From: Microbacterium luteum
GTDB taxonomy: Bacteria > Actinomycetota > Actinomycetes > Actinomycetales > Microbacteriaceae
DNA: 64,000 nt
Assembly (NCBI RefSeq): GCF_015277875.1
Contig: NZ_CP063814.1
Coordinates: 2,480,001 to 2,544,000 of the forward strand
Direction of reading: 5' to 3'
Positions within the stretch are counted from its first letter, which is position 1. Each line of letters opens with the position of its first letter. Below are positions 10,382-17,646 of this stretch, in pieces. Position numbers and translations under genes: made by a program. Below the pieces are notes generated by a model. That model was not told the DNA's origin and ran no database searches. It saw nothing but the letters and a program-made list of their open reading frames with translations.

Positions 10382-10472
10382 GAACTCAGGCTGAGCGAGC
10401 GCCAGCTTCCGGCGTCACCGCGTCGTGACGCGGCTGTGCCCCGCGCCCGCGTCGCACAGCCTGAGTACGTGC
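10376..10472. repeat. Palindromic element 1 (type A)
   Basis: About 97 bp. The left arm is GTGCACGAACTCAGGCTGAG and the right arm CACAGCCTGAGTACGTGC, giving inverted arms around ACTCAGGCTG/CAGCCTGAGT. An inner hairpin CCGCGTC-GT-GACGCGG lies at 10418-10433. Shares arms with elements 2 to 5. Confidence 0.75.
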
Positions 10473-10570
10473 CTCGCGGCCGGCATTTCCACCGGACTGC
10501 CCGCCGAGCGACCCCGCCGCCCGGCCGTCGCTCCCTGATGGGAACCGGCCCGCCTCGACCCACCCGCCAC

Positions 10571-10666
10571 GTGCCCGGACTCAGGCTGAACTCATCGCCG
10601 CTCGACGTTTCCTGCGTCATGACGCGGCGGCCGATCAGCGGCGCGCGCCACGGCCTGAGTACGTGC
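10571..10666. repeat. Palindromic element 2 (type A)
   Basis: About 96 bp, with arms GTGCCCGGACTCAGGCTGA and CGGCCTGAGTACGTGCC. It has a perfect inner palindrome GCGTCATGACGC at 10614-10625, equivalent to the inner hairpin of element 1. Confidence 0.75.
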
Positions 10667-10716
10667 CATGCAGGCACCGCCACCGCAGCTGGCGCCGCAA
10701 CCGGGACGATGGGACC

Positions 10717-11598
10717 TCACGCCCCGGTGCTGATGCGACCGTCGCGGCGTGAGGCGAGCAGTCCACGCAGGCCTTCGGCGACTTCGTCGGGCTGGTACAT
10801 GATCTGAGCGGCGGTCACGCGCCAGGTCACGTATCCACGTTGCGCGAGCGCCAGGTCGCGGCGCCGATCCTTCAGCTGCTGACGCCATGACGAGTGGAAC
10901 TCCTCGCTGTCGCACTCGATCACGAGCCAGCCGTCGACGACGAGGTCGACCCGCCCGACCCCGCGCATCACCACCTGCAGCTCATAGGTCGCTCCTGTCG
11001 CCCGCACCATCAACCGCATGAGTGTCTCGCTGCCGGACTCGGCCCGCCCATCGAGGAGATCGCGGACGATGCCGTATTTCGCCGGAAGCGCGGCGAAGAT
11101 CTCAGCGATATCAGACGCTCCGACAAGGCCGCGATGAAGCGCACTGTCGAGCGTGGCGACAGCGTGACGGGCAGGTTGGCAGAGCACGGCGTGGACGAGC
11201 GCATCCATCACATCCACGCAAGCGTCACCTGTGTCGAGTGGACGAAGGAGCGGCAGCCAATGGAGCACGACGCCCGCCGATGCGCGGCCCCCGAGCGGAG
11301 TGAATCGGTCGTGGGGCGAGCGCATGCGACTCGCGTTCCCCGGAAGGTGCACGTGGAGTCCCTCGCCGGTGACCACGAAGACCTCGAGGAGCCGCAAGAG
11401 AGCGAGGCAGGTCAGCCGCCCACCGACCCGCACGGCTCGGATGAGCTCGGCCGGAGCAGACGACGGCAGATAGCGGTCTCGACGGGCGCGGACGAGCACA
11501 CCACCATCGACCGCGGCGCGGATACCGCGTCGCGTCATCCCCTCCGCCGTGAGCTCCGCGCGTGTCCATATCCGCCAGTCCGTGTGCATGACCAGCAT
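10717..11598 (-). CDS. DUF559-type nuclease with AbiEi-like N-terminal domain
   Basis: A 293-residue protein. The N-terminal part (about 1-60, with WTRAELTAEGMTRRGIRAAVDGGVL and RARRDRYL) resembles the winged-helix of AbiEi-type antitoxin proteins. The C-terminal part (about 190-293) resembles DUF559, a Vsr-like PD-(D/E)XK nuclease fold: RVDLVVDGWLVIECDSEEFH, followed by RRRDLALAQRGYVTWRVTA. The acidic pair D...ECD suggests an intact active site. Proteins of this kind are frequent orphans in Microbacteriaceae; no partner toxin gene lies next to it. ATG at 11598, or ATG at 11589 three codons later. It is flanked by five palindromic elements, three upstream and two downstream. The role is unproven. 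Confidence 0.7.
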   Translation of the reverse strand: MLVMHTDWRIWTRAELTAEGMTRRGIRAAVDGGVLVRARRDRYLPSSAPAELIRAVRVGGRLTCLALLRLLEVFVVTGEGLHVHLPGNASRMRSPHDRFTPLGGRASAGVVLHWLPLLRPLDTGDACVDVMDALVHAVLCQPARHAVATLDSALHRGLVGASDIAEIFAALPAKYGIVRDLLDGRAESGSETLMRLMVRATGATYELQVVMRGVGRVDLVVDGWLVIECDSEEFHSSWRQQLKDRRRDLALAQRGYVTWRVTAAQIMYQPDEVAEGLRGLLASRRDGRISTGA

Positions 11599-11684
11599 CG
11601 TCGCGGCCCCTCGCGCCCGCTCACGCCATGCCGCCTTCGCCTGGGGATGACCTGCATCACGACGGCGCCTGTGCAGGGGAACAC

Positions 11685-11762
11685 GTGCCCGAACGCAGGC
11701 TGCGCGCCACGGCCGTCGGCGTGTCACCCCGTCCCCGTCCGTCTCAGCCTGAGTTGGGACAC
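11685..11762. repeat. Palindromic element 3 (type B)
   Basis: About 78 bp, from GTGCCCGAACGCAGGCTG to CAGCCTGAGTTGGGACACC, with inner text ACGGCCGTCGGCGTGTCACCC. Its left arm is the most diverged of the five copies. Confidence 0.65.
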
Positions 11763-11815
11763 CGGACCGGGTGCGGGGGCGCATGGAGCCCGGACGGGGG
11801 AACGGGCGGTGCGGC

Positions 11816-11899
11816 GTGCACGAATTGGAATTCAGGTCCAGGGCCACCGCCAGCGGCGTGTCGGCGCCGTCCCGCACCTCCCAACCTGAGTTGGGTCAC
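11816..11899. repeat. Palindromic element 4 (type B)
   Basis: About 84 bp, from GTGCACGAATTGGAATTCAG to CCAACCTGAGTTGGGTCAC, with inner block CCGCCAGCGGCGTGTCGGCG. It matches element 5 over its whole centre. Confidence 0.7.
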
Positions 11900-12052
11900 G
11901 AACAAGAGGGCTGACGGTCGGGGAGCCGCACGGAGAGACGTGCCGGGTCGGCAATTGAACCGGGCGGGAGACACGAGGCGGGAACCGGGCAGCGGGACGG
12001 CAGGGCAGCGTCGCAGCGTGCCGCCCTGGCATCACCTTCCCCGCACTCCTGA

Positions 12053-12128
12053 GCACCAACTCAGGCTGAGAATCACCGCTAGCGGCGTGTTGGCACCGTC
12101 TGGCGCCTCACAGCCTGAGTTGGGGCAC
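12053..12128. repeat. Palindromic element 5 (type B, best formed)
   Basis: About 76 bp. The arms CCAACTCAGGCTGAG and CACAGCCTGAGTTGG pair over 13-14 of 15 positions. The centre holds the perfect palindrome CCGCTAGCGG (12076-12085) and a GGCACC/GGCGCC pair. The gap 11599-12355 contains elements 3 to 5 and two tandem arrays, and no gene. Confidence 0.75.
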
Positions 12129-12136
12129 CAACGTAG

Positions 12137-12231
12137 CGAGAGACGGACGGGACAGCCAGGCAGGAGACGGACGGGGTTCCGGGCAGGAGACGAACGGGGC
12201 AACTGGGCAGGAGACGGACGGGGCAACTGGG
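12137..12231. repeat. 24-bp tandem array, four copies
   Basis: Units at 12137, 12161, 12184 and 12208, each close to CAGGAGACGGACGGGG plus CAACTGGG. The last two copies differ at one position; the first is the most diverged. Confidence 0.75.
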
Positions 12232-12240
12232 CAGGGAGGC

Positions 12241-12344
12241 GGGGCGGAGGAACGGGAGAGCGACGCGGGGCGGAGGAATGGGAGAGCGACGCAGGGCGGA
12301 GGAATGGGAGAGCGACGCAGGGCGGAGGAATGGGAGGGCGACGT
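12241..12344 (+). repeat. 26-bp tandem array, four copies, abutting a gene start
   Basis: Four 26-bp units start at 12241, 12267, 12293 and 12319. The shared core is GCGGAGGAATGGGAGAGCGA. The units differ by one to three bases. The array ends one base short of the -10 region of the acetyltransferase gene, and the unit itself looks like a copy of that promoter and start region. Confidence 0.8.
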
Positions 12345-12349
12345 AGGGT
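12344..12349 (+). promoter_or_regulatory. -10 box TAGGGT, leaderless start of GNAT gene
   Basis: TAGGGT, 6 nt (GGGGAG), ATG. The equivalent position in the repeat units reads CAGGGC, so a C-to-T and a second C-to-T change create the box. Confidence 0.5.
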
Positions 12350-12355
12350 GGGGAG

Positions 12356-12934
12356 ATGCGCGCCGTCGACCTGGCCACCGAACGCTTCGTGCTGACGGCG
12401 CCGGAGGCGGCCGACGTCGACGCCGTGTTCGCCGCATGCCAGGATCCGGAGATCCAACGGTGGACGACGGTGCCCGCGCCGTACGAGCGACACCACGCCG
12501 AGGAGTTCTGCACCGGTGCCGACGATCGCTGGCGCACCGGCGTCGAGCAGACGTGGGCGATACGCGAGGGCACGGCACTGCTCGGCGTCGTGGGGCTGAA
12601 CCGCACGTCCGCGGACTCCGCCGAGCTCGGATACTGGGTCGCGCCCACCGCGCGCGGCCGCGGCGTGCTCGTCGAAGCCGCTTGGGCCGCGCTCGACTGG
12701 GGGCTGGACCCGGCAGGTGGCGCCTACGCACGGATCGGATGGCGCGCCGCAGTCGGCAACCTCGCCTCGGCACGTGCCGCTCGCGCACTCGGATTCCACT
12801 TCGAAGGCATGTCGCGGATGGCGCTCCCCAGCCACCGCGGCCGGGAAGATGCATGGCTCGCCGGCCTGCTGCCGGGCGATGACCGCTCCCCGCAGCCGTG
12901 GCCGATCCTGGAGCCGTCGGCGACCGCGTCCTGA
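12356..12934 (+). CDS. GNAT-family N-acetyltransferase (RimJ/RimL type)
   Basis: A 192-residue acetyl-CoA-dependent transferase. The N-terminus TERFVLTAPEAADVDAVFAACQDPEIQRWTTVP is characteristic of the RimJ/RimL ribosomal-protein acetyltransferase group. The acetyl-CoA loop is PTARGRGVLVEAAWAALDWG (normally Q/RxxGxG/A), and NLASARAARALGFHFEG is the usual C-terminal motif. Acceptor unknown. The start ATG is 6 nt after a -10 box, consistent with a leaderless message. The gene sits between repeat arrays and may be part of an accessory patch. Confidence 0.8.
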   Translation: MRAVDLATERFVLTAPEAADVDAVFAACQDPEIQRWTTVPAPYERHHAEEFCTGADDRWRTGVEQTWAIREGTALLGVVGLNRTSADSAELGYWVAPTARGRGVLVEAAWAALDWGLDPAGGAYARIGWRAAVGNLASARAARALGFHFEGMSRMALPSHRGREDAWLAGLLPGDDRSPQPWPILEPSATAS

Positions 12935-12940
12935 CCGTAT

Positions 12941-13062
12941 CGCGCCACGCGTCGACCCGGCCGACGCCCGACTGACCTCGTCGCGCCACGCGTCAACCCG
13001 GCCGACGCCCGACTGACCTCGTCGCGCCACGCGCCAACCGGCCGACGCCCGACTGACGGATC
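12941..13062. repeat. 41-bp tandem array, three copies
   Basis: Units at 12941, 12982 and 13023 share CGCGCCACGCGTC, then ACCCGGCCGACGCCCGACTG. They begin six bases after the acetyltransferase stop, so the array lies in its 3' region. No gene is present between 12935 and 13152. Confidence 0.8.
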
Positions 13063-13140
13063 CCTCCCGCGATCCGGCGGCCGGCACCAGCCTGCGCCCC
13101 GCCGCCGACCCCTGCCCGCCCAGCGGCCGCCCCGCCGTGC

Positions 13141-13146
13141 CAGGAT
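13141..13146 (+). promoter_or_regulatory. -10-like box CAGGAT before the Fpg-type gene
   Basis: CAGGAT, 6 nt (GAGGGC), ATG. It follows the leaderless spacing seen elsewhere, with C in place of the first T. Confidence 0.4.
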
Positions 13147-13152
13147 GAGGGC

Positions 13153-14088
13153 ATGCCCGAGATGCCGGAGGTGCAGGGACTCGTCGACTACCTCGACGGG
13201 CGGATCACCGGACTGACCGTCACCAAAGTCACCGTCACGAACATCGCGGCCCTGAAGACCTACGACCCGCCGGTGCAGTCGCTGCACGGCGCGGAGATCA
13301 CGGGCGTGAGTCGACACGGCAAGTTCCTCGACGTCGCCGCAACCACCGCAACCGCCCCAACCGCCCCAGCCACAACCGACGTTGCCACAGCCACCCCCAC
13401 CGCAACGACGGATGACGCCGTCCTGCACCTGGTCTTCCACCTCGCCAAGGCCGGATGGCTCCGCTGGTACGACGCCCTGCCGGCGACGGCTCTCCGCCCG
13501 GGCAAGTCCCCCATCGCCGCGCGCGTCGCCCTGTCGGACGGGTCCGGCTTCGACCTCACCGAGGCGGGCACCAAGAAGTCGCTGTCGGTGTCGGTCGTGC
13601 GGAACCCGGCGGATGTGCCCGGCGTCGCCCGTCTCGGGCCCGACCCGCTCGATCCGGCCTTCACCGTCGACACCCTCGCGGGCGTGCTCGCCGGTCGTCG
13701 CACGCAGATCAAGGGCGTGCTGCGCGACCAGAGCCTCATCGCCGGGATCGGCAACGCCTACTCGGATGAGATCCTGCACGCCGCGCGGATGTCGCCCTAC
13801 GCGCTGGCGTCGTCGCTCGACGCCGACACCGTCTCGCACCTGTACGAGGCGATGCAGGCGACGATCGCGGAGGCCCTCGCCGCCGCGTCGGGGAAGCCAC
13901 CGGCCGACCTCAAGGACGCCAAGCGCCGCGGCATGAAGGTGCACGCCCGGCGCGGCGAGGCGTGTCCGGTCTGCGGCGACGAGGTGCGCAGCGTCTTCTT
14001 CGCCGACAACTCCCTCGAGTACTGCCCGACGTGCCAGACCGGCGGCAAGATCCTCGCCGATCGCCGCCTGTCACGACTGCTGAAGTGA
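13153..14088 (+). CDS. Fpg/Nei-family DNA glycosylase
   Basis: Bifunctional glycosylase/AP lyase that removes oxidised bases. The N-terminus MPEMPEV gives the catalytic Pro2-Glu3 after Met removal, and SRHGKFLDV supplies the beta-hairpin lysine. The H2TH region is [24 protein letters not shown]. The C-terminal zinc finger is CPVCGDEV...[10 protein letters not shown]. The 311-residue protein is about 25 residues longer than most relatives because an Ala/Thr/Pro stretch (about residues 62-88) interrupts the catalytic domain. MutM and Nei cannot be separated with certainty here. Its last 18 bp overlap the 3' end of glpK on the other strand. Confidence 0.88.
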   Translation: MPEMPEVQGLVDYLDGRITGLTVTKVTVTNIAALKTYDPPVQSLHGAEITGVSRHGKFLDVAATTATAPTAPATTDVATATPTATTDDAVLHLVFHLAKAGWLRWYDALPATALRPGKSPIAARVALSDGSGFDLTEAGTKKSLSVSVVRNPADVPGVARLGPDPLDPAFTVDTLAGVLAGRRTQIKGVLRDQSLIAGIGNAYSDEILHAARMSPYALASSLDADTVSHLYEAMQATIAEALAAASGKPPADLKDAKRRGMKVHARRGEACPVCGDEVRSVFFADNSLEYCPTCQTGGKILADRRLSRLLK

Positions 14089-15621
14089 CCCGCCGTCGTC
14101 GGTCGTGCCCATGAGCACGCGCGCGTCGTCGTCGACCCAGTCCAGGGACTTCGACACGGCCTTGCGCCACAGCCGACGTCGCCGGTCGCGCTCGTCGGTG
14201 CTCATGCGCGGCTCGAACCGGCGGTCCTCGCGCCAATGCGCCCGCAGCTCGTCGTGGTCGGCCCACACTCCGGTGGCAAGGCCGGCCGCGTAGGCCGCGC
14301 CGAGCGCCGTGGTCTCGACCACCTGCGGGCGCACGACCGGGATGCCGAGGATGTCGGCCTGGAACTGCATGAGGAGGTCGTTCTTCGTCATGCCGCCGTC
14401 CACCCGCAGCTCCTCGAGCGGGTGGCCGGTGTCGGCCTCGACGGCCTCGATGACATCCCACGACTGGAAGGCGGTCGACTCGAGGGCCGCGCGAGCGATG
14501 TGATGCCGGTTGACGTAGCGGGTGAGCCCGACGATGGCCCCGCGCGCATCCGGACGCCAGTGCGGGGCGAACAACCCGCTGAAGGCCGGCACGAAGTATG
14601 CGCCGCCGGCGTCGTCGACGCCTCCGGCGAGCTCCTCGACCTCGTCGGAGGAGCGGATGAGGCCGAGGTTGTCCCGCAGCCACTGCACGAGCGATCCCGT
14701 CACCGCGATCGACCCCTCGAGGGCGTAGCGCGCCGGCTCCTCACCGATCCGGTAGGCGACGGTGGTGATGAGACCGTTGCCCGAACGGACGATGTCGGTG
14801 CCGGTGCCCACGAGCAGGAAGTTCCCGGTGCCGTACGTGTTCTTCGACTCCCCCGGTTCGAAGGCGGCCTGGCCGAACGTCGCCGCCTGCTGATCGCCGA
14901 GGATCCCCGCGATCGGGATCCCGGCGGCCGGGGCGGGCTCGACCACCTCGCCCACGACGGCGGAAGACGGGCGGATGCCGGGCAGCATCGAACGGGGGAT
15001 GTCCCACATCCGCAGCATCTCGTCCGACCAATCGAGGGTCTCGAGATCCATCAACAGCGTGCGGCTGGCGTTGGTGACATCGGTGATGTGCTCGCGCCCG
15101 TCGGTGAGCTTCCAGATCACCCACGAGTCAGGCGTTCCGAACAGCAGGTCACCGCCCTCGGCGGCCCCGCGGGCGCCCTCGACGTTGTCGAGGATCCAAG
15201 CGATCTTCGAGGCGGAGAAGTAGGTGGCCAGCGGAAGCCCGGTCGTCCCGGCGAAGCGGTCCACGCCGCCGTCGGCGGCGAGACGGTCGACGCGCGGCTG
15301 GGTTCGGGTGTCCTGCCACACGATCGCGTTGGCGATCGGGCGTCCGGTGCGACGGTCCCACACCACAGCGGTCTCGCGTTGGTTGGTCACGCCGATGCCG
15401 GCGATGTCGCCCGCGGAGAGGCCGGACTGCTCCAGCACCGCTTCGAGGACCCACGACGTGTTGGTCCAGATCTCCTCGGGGTCGTGCTCGACCCAACCCG
15501 CTTTGGGGAAGATCTGCTCGTGCTCGCGCTGTGCGCTCGTGACGACGGATCCTCGGGCATCGAACACGATCGCCCGGGTCGAGGTGGTCCCCTGATCGAT
15601 CGCGATCACGTGTTCGGCCAC
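14071..15621 (-). CDS. glpK: Glycerol kinase
   Basis: Phosphorylates glycerol to sn-glycerol-3-phosphate, the substrate of GlpD encoded upstream. The 516-residue FGGY-family kinase begins [20 protein letters not shown]. It has [26 protein letters not shown], the FGGY signatures and the ADP-binding [15 protein letters not shown] block ([17 protein letters not shown]). The GTG start at 15621 is chosen because AAAGAGG lies 6 nt upstream; a longer reading frame continues upstream without an SD. A strong hairpin lies between it and the preceding hydrolase gene. The last 18 bp overlap the Fpg-type gene. Confidence 0.94.
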   Translation of the reverse strand: MAEHVIAIDQGTTSTRAIVFDARGSVVTSAQREHEQIFPKAGWVEHDPEEIWTNTSWVLEAVLEQSGLSAGDIAGIGVTNQRETAVVWDRRTGRPIANAIVWQDTRTQPRVDRLAADGGVDRFAGTTGLPLATYFSASKIAWILDNVEGARGAAEGGDLLFGTPDSWVIWKLTDGREHITDVTNASRTLLMDLETLDWSDEMLRMWDIPRSMLPGIRPSSAVVGEVVEPAPAAGIPIAGILGDQQAATFGQAAFEPGESKNTYGTGNFLLVGTGTDIVRSGNGLITTVAYRIGEEPARYALEGSIAVTGSLVQWLRDNLGLIRSSDEVEELAGGVDDAGGAYFVPAFSGLFAPHWRPDARGAIVGLTRYVNRHHIARAALESTAFQSWDVIEAVEADTGHPLEELRVDGGMTKNDLLMQFQADILGIPVVRPQVVETTALGAAYAAGLATGVWADHDELRAHWREDRRFEPRMSTDERDRRRRLWRKAVSKSLDWVDDDARVLMGTTDDGGSLQQS

Positions 15622-15644
15622 GTCGCCTCTTTCTTCTCGGATGG

Positions 15645-15679
15645 GATGCGGAGCACCCGTGGACCGGGTGCCCCGCATC
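15645..15679 (-). terminator. Strong intercistronic hairpin between hydrolase gene and glpK
   Basis: The arms GATGCGGAGCACCCG and CGGGTGCCCCGCATC (plus strand) pair over 14 of 15 positions around a 5-nt loop TGGAC. It starts 3 nt after the hydrolase stop and ends 23 nt before the glpK start. No T run follows, so it may be a partial terminator, an mRNA-processing or stability element, or an attenuator, rather than a full terminator. Confidence 0.6.
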
Positions 15680-15682
15680 GGG

Positions 15683-17521
15683 TCATACGACGTACGTCAG
15701 CGTATTCGACGCGGAGACCATGGCGACGGCGGCCGCCATGATCAGCCCGCCGATGTACGGGTTGGACGTCTCTCGGTAGATCTTCCGCGACACGATCGCC
15801 GCGACGGGGAGGATCACCAGGACCGGGAACAGCCAGATGCTGAAGATGCCTCCGAAGCCCGGGATGAGGTGACCGCTTGCCGCGAAGGTCACGTACTGCG
15901 CGATGACCAGGACGAGCGGACCCAGCGCGTTGAAGAACGCCAACAGGGCAGTGTTGATCCACTCGCGACCACCGATGGTCACACGGTTGAAGACGTTCAC
16001 GGCGACGGAGTTCGCGACAAAGTAGATCACGAATAGCGGCAGAACGATCAGCGCGAGGCCGATCTTGTCGGGAGTGAACGCCCGCACCGCGAGGACCCAC
16101 AGGCGGAAGTCGGTCTGGAAGAAGTAATCCACGACGAACACGAGTCCAAACGCCGCGACGACGGTCAGCAGCGCGACGGCGACACCGGCGCCGAACGGCC
16201 GCCATCCCTGCCAGAGACCGCGGGCGGCGAGGCCGGAGTTCGAGCCACGCATCGTGAACCACCACGCGGCCAACAGCACCAGGAGGGTGAAGACGCCGTT
16301 GACGGCGGCCCAGAACCCGATGAAGTACGGCGGGGTCTGCGGGATGAACGCCGGCACGAGACCGGTGAAGGCCTGCTGGCTCAGCCACACGTACGTGACG
16401 GCGCTGACGACGGCGGACACCGCCAGGCCACCCCAGAACCACAGCTTCGCAGCGCGTCCGGCCAGTGGTTGCGCGTCAGGGGCGGGGAGGCGAGCTGCTG
16501 CGAACATCTTCGTCGTCACCAGAGCACGGGCGAACGCCACGAGGAAGATTCCGAATCCGATGAGTCCGAGAGTGTTGAAGAAGACCTTCCACTGCCACAC
16601 CTGATTGGCGGCGTCGATCGGATTCGGCGACTCGAACACGGTGTCGAAGAATTCGACCAGGTCGCCTGCCGCCGTCGCGGAGGTGTGGGACCACGGGTGG
16701 GTCTGGTCGAGGCTGTAGATCACGCGGGAGCTGTCGGCGCCGTCGATCGACTCGTCGTAGTAGACCCCGGCCTCGCGCTCGTCGGTGAACGACGACGGAT
16801 CGGCCCCGAAGTGCAGGAAGGACTGCGCGTTGTCGGTCGAGACGTAGTCCCGAGGGGCGGTGAGCACGACGCCGTTCTCGTCATAGGTGCGGAAGAAGAA
16901 CTCGTCGTACTTCGCTTGGATGAGACCGGTGTCGCGGGCCCCGTAGACGTTGACCCACTCCCCCGTCTCGGGGTTCTTGTAGATCGGGTCGTTGTCGACC
17001 AGCAGCACGGCGGCGATGAGCGGCTCGGCGGCTTCGTTGTCCTCGAGCACGGAGAAATTCGCGGCACGGGCGCCGTTCGAGTGGCCGGTCACGCCGATCT
17101 CCTGCGGGTCGACGTATGGCAGGTCGTGCATGAGCTTGACGGCGTCGTACATGCCGGTCCCGGCCACGGCCTCCTCGCCGGGGACGAGCCAATCGCTGTC
17201 GCCGTGGCCGTACATGTCGATCGACATGACCACGAACCCGCGCCGCGCAAGCTCGACGTAGTTCAGGTCCTGCATCTCCCGGTTGTTGAACCATCCATGG
17301 CTGGCGACGACACCCGGGGCGGGGTTGTCGGGGGTGGCGCTCTCGGGGACATAGAGCAAGGCGCTCATCGTCTTTCCGGTGGGCGTCTCCCAGCGCAGAT
17401 CCTCGATCTCGACGCTTCCGGCGTCGGACTGGACAAGCGAGGCCCCGACGCCGGACACGGCGACGAGGATCAGGGAGAGCACCAGCCAGAAGGCATTCCG
17501 GCGGTACAGCTGCGGTTTCAC
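15683..17521 (-). CDS. Membrane-anchored alpha/beta-hydrolase
   Basis: A 612-residue protein unlike any named family I know. Residues about 8-30 form a signal anchor ([19 protein letters not shown]). About 45-300 form an alpha/beta-hydrolase domain with [16 protein letters not shown] (oxyanion region), [12 protein letters not shown], and the nucleophile elbow [12 protein letters not shown] (Ser in GHSNG). The C-terminal half has about eight hydrophobic segments. Start: GTG 7 nt after AAGGAG. Its position between glpD and glpK, and a shared operator type, suggest hydrolysis of a glycerol ester at the membrane. That substrate is an inference only. Confidence 0.75.
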   Translation of the reverse strand: MKPQLYRRNAFWLVLSLILVAVSGVGASLVQSDAGSVEIEDLRWETPTGKTMSALLYVPESATPDNPAPGVVASHGWFNNREMQDLNYVELARRGFVVMSIDMYGHGDSDWLVPGEEAVAGTGMYDAVKLMHDLPYVDPQEIGVTGHSNGARAANFSVLEDNEAAEPLIAAVLLVDNDPIYKNPETGEWVNVYGARDTGLIQAKYDEFFFRTYDENGVVLTAPRDYVSTDNAQSFLHFGADPSSFTDEREAGVYYDESIDGADSSRVIYSLDQTHPWSHTSATAAGDLVEFFDTVFESPNPIDAANQVWQWKVFFNTLGLIGFGIFLVAFARALVTTKMFAAARLPAPDAQPLAGRAAKLWFWGGLAVSAVVSAVTYVWLSQQAFTGLVPAFIPQTPPYFIGFWAAVNGVFTLLVLLAAWWFTMRGSNSGLAARGLWQGWRPFGAGVAVALLTVVAAFGLVFVVDYFFQTDFRLWVLAVRAFTPDKIGLALIVLPLFVIYFVANSVAVNVFNRVTIGGREWINTALLAFFNALGPLVLVIAQYVTFAASGHLIPGFGGIFSIWLFPVLVILPVAAIVSRKIYRETSNPYIGGLIMAAAVAMVSASNTLTYVV

Positions 17522-17593
17522 GTGGACACTCCTTCGTGAGTCGGGTGGAGCCGCGTGATCGATCACGTCACCGTGAGATCCTGCGACTCCGGA

Positions 17594-17623
17594 ACCCTAA
17601 CCAGCGGGTGAACACCGTCGCAA
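17594..17623 (-). promoter_or_regulatory. Promoter of the hydrolase-glpK operon
   Basis: On the minus strand, TTGCGA and TAGGGT are spaced 18 bp apart, giving a leader of about 65 nt to the GTG at 17521. The operator at 17630-17643 lies 6 bp upstream of the -35 element. Confidence 0.5.
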
Positions 17624-17629
17624 CCGCCG

Positions 17630-17643
17630 TGCACATATGTGCA
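17630..17643. promoter_or_regulatory. Operator 1 for the glycerol regulator
   Basis: TGCACATATGTGCA, a perfect 14-bp palindrome. Its twin at 19427-19440 lies in front of the regulator gene and glpD. Position just upstream of -35 would suit activation or a loop with the second site. Confidence 0.65.
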
Positions 17644-17646
17644 TTC

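Noticed and set aside
10168..10716. Several open frames through the repeats between trpS and the nuclease gene
   Set aside because: Their translations are 5-residue repeats in every frame (for example ATSPR), as expected from 15-bp DNA repeats, and none has an SD or a leaderless box.
12032..13087. A 351-codon minus-strand frame across the acetyltransferase gene
   Set aside because: It is Arg- and Pro-rich and fully explained by the arrays and the antisense of a real gene.
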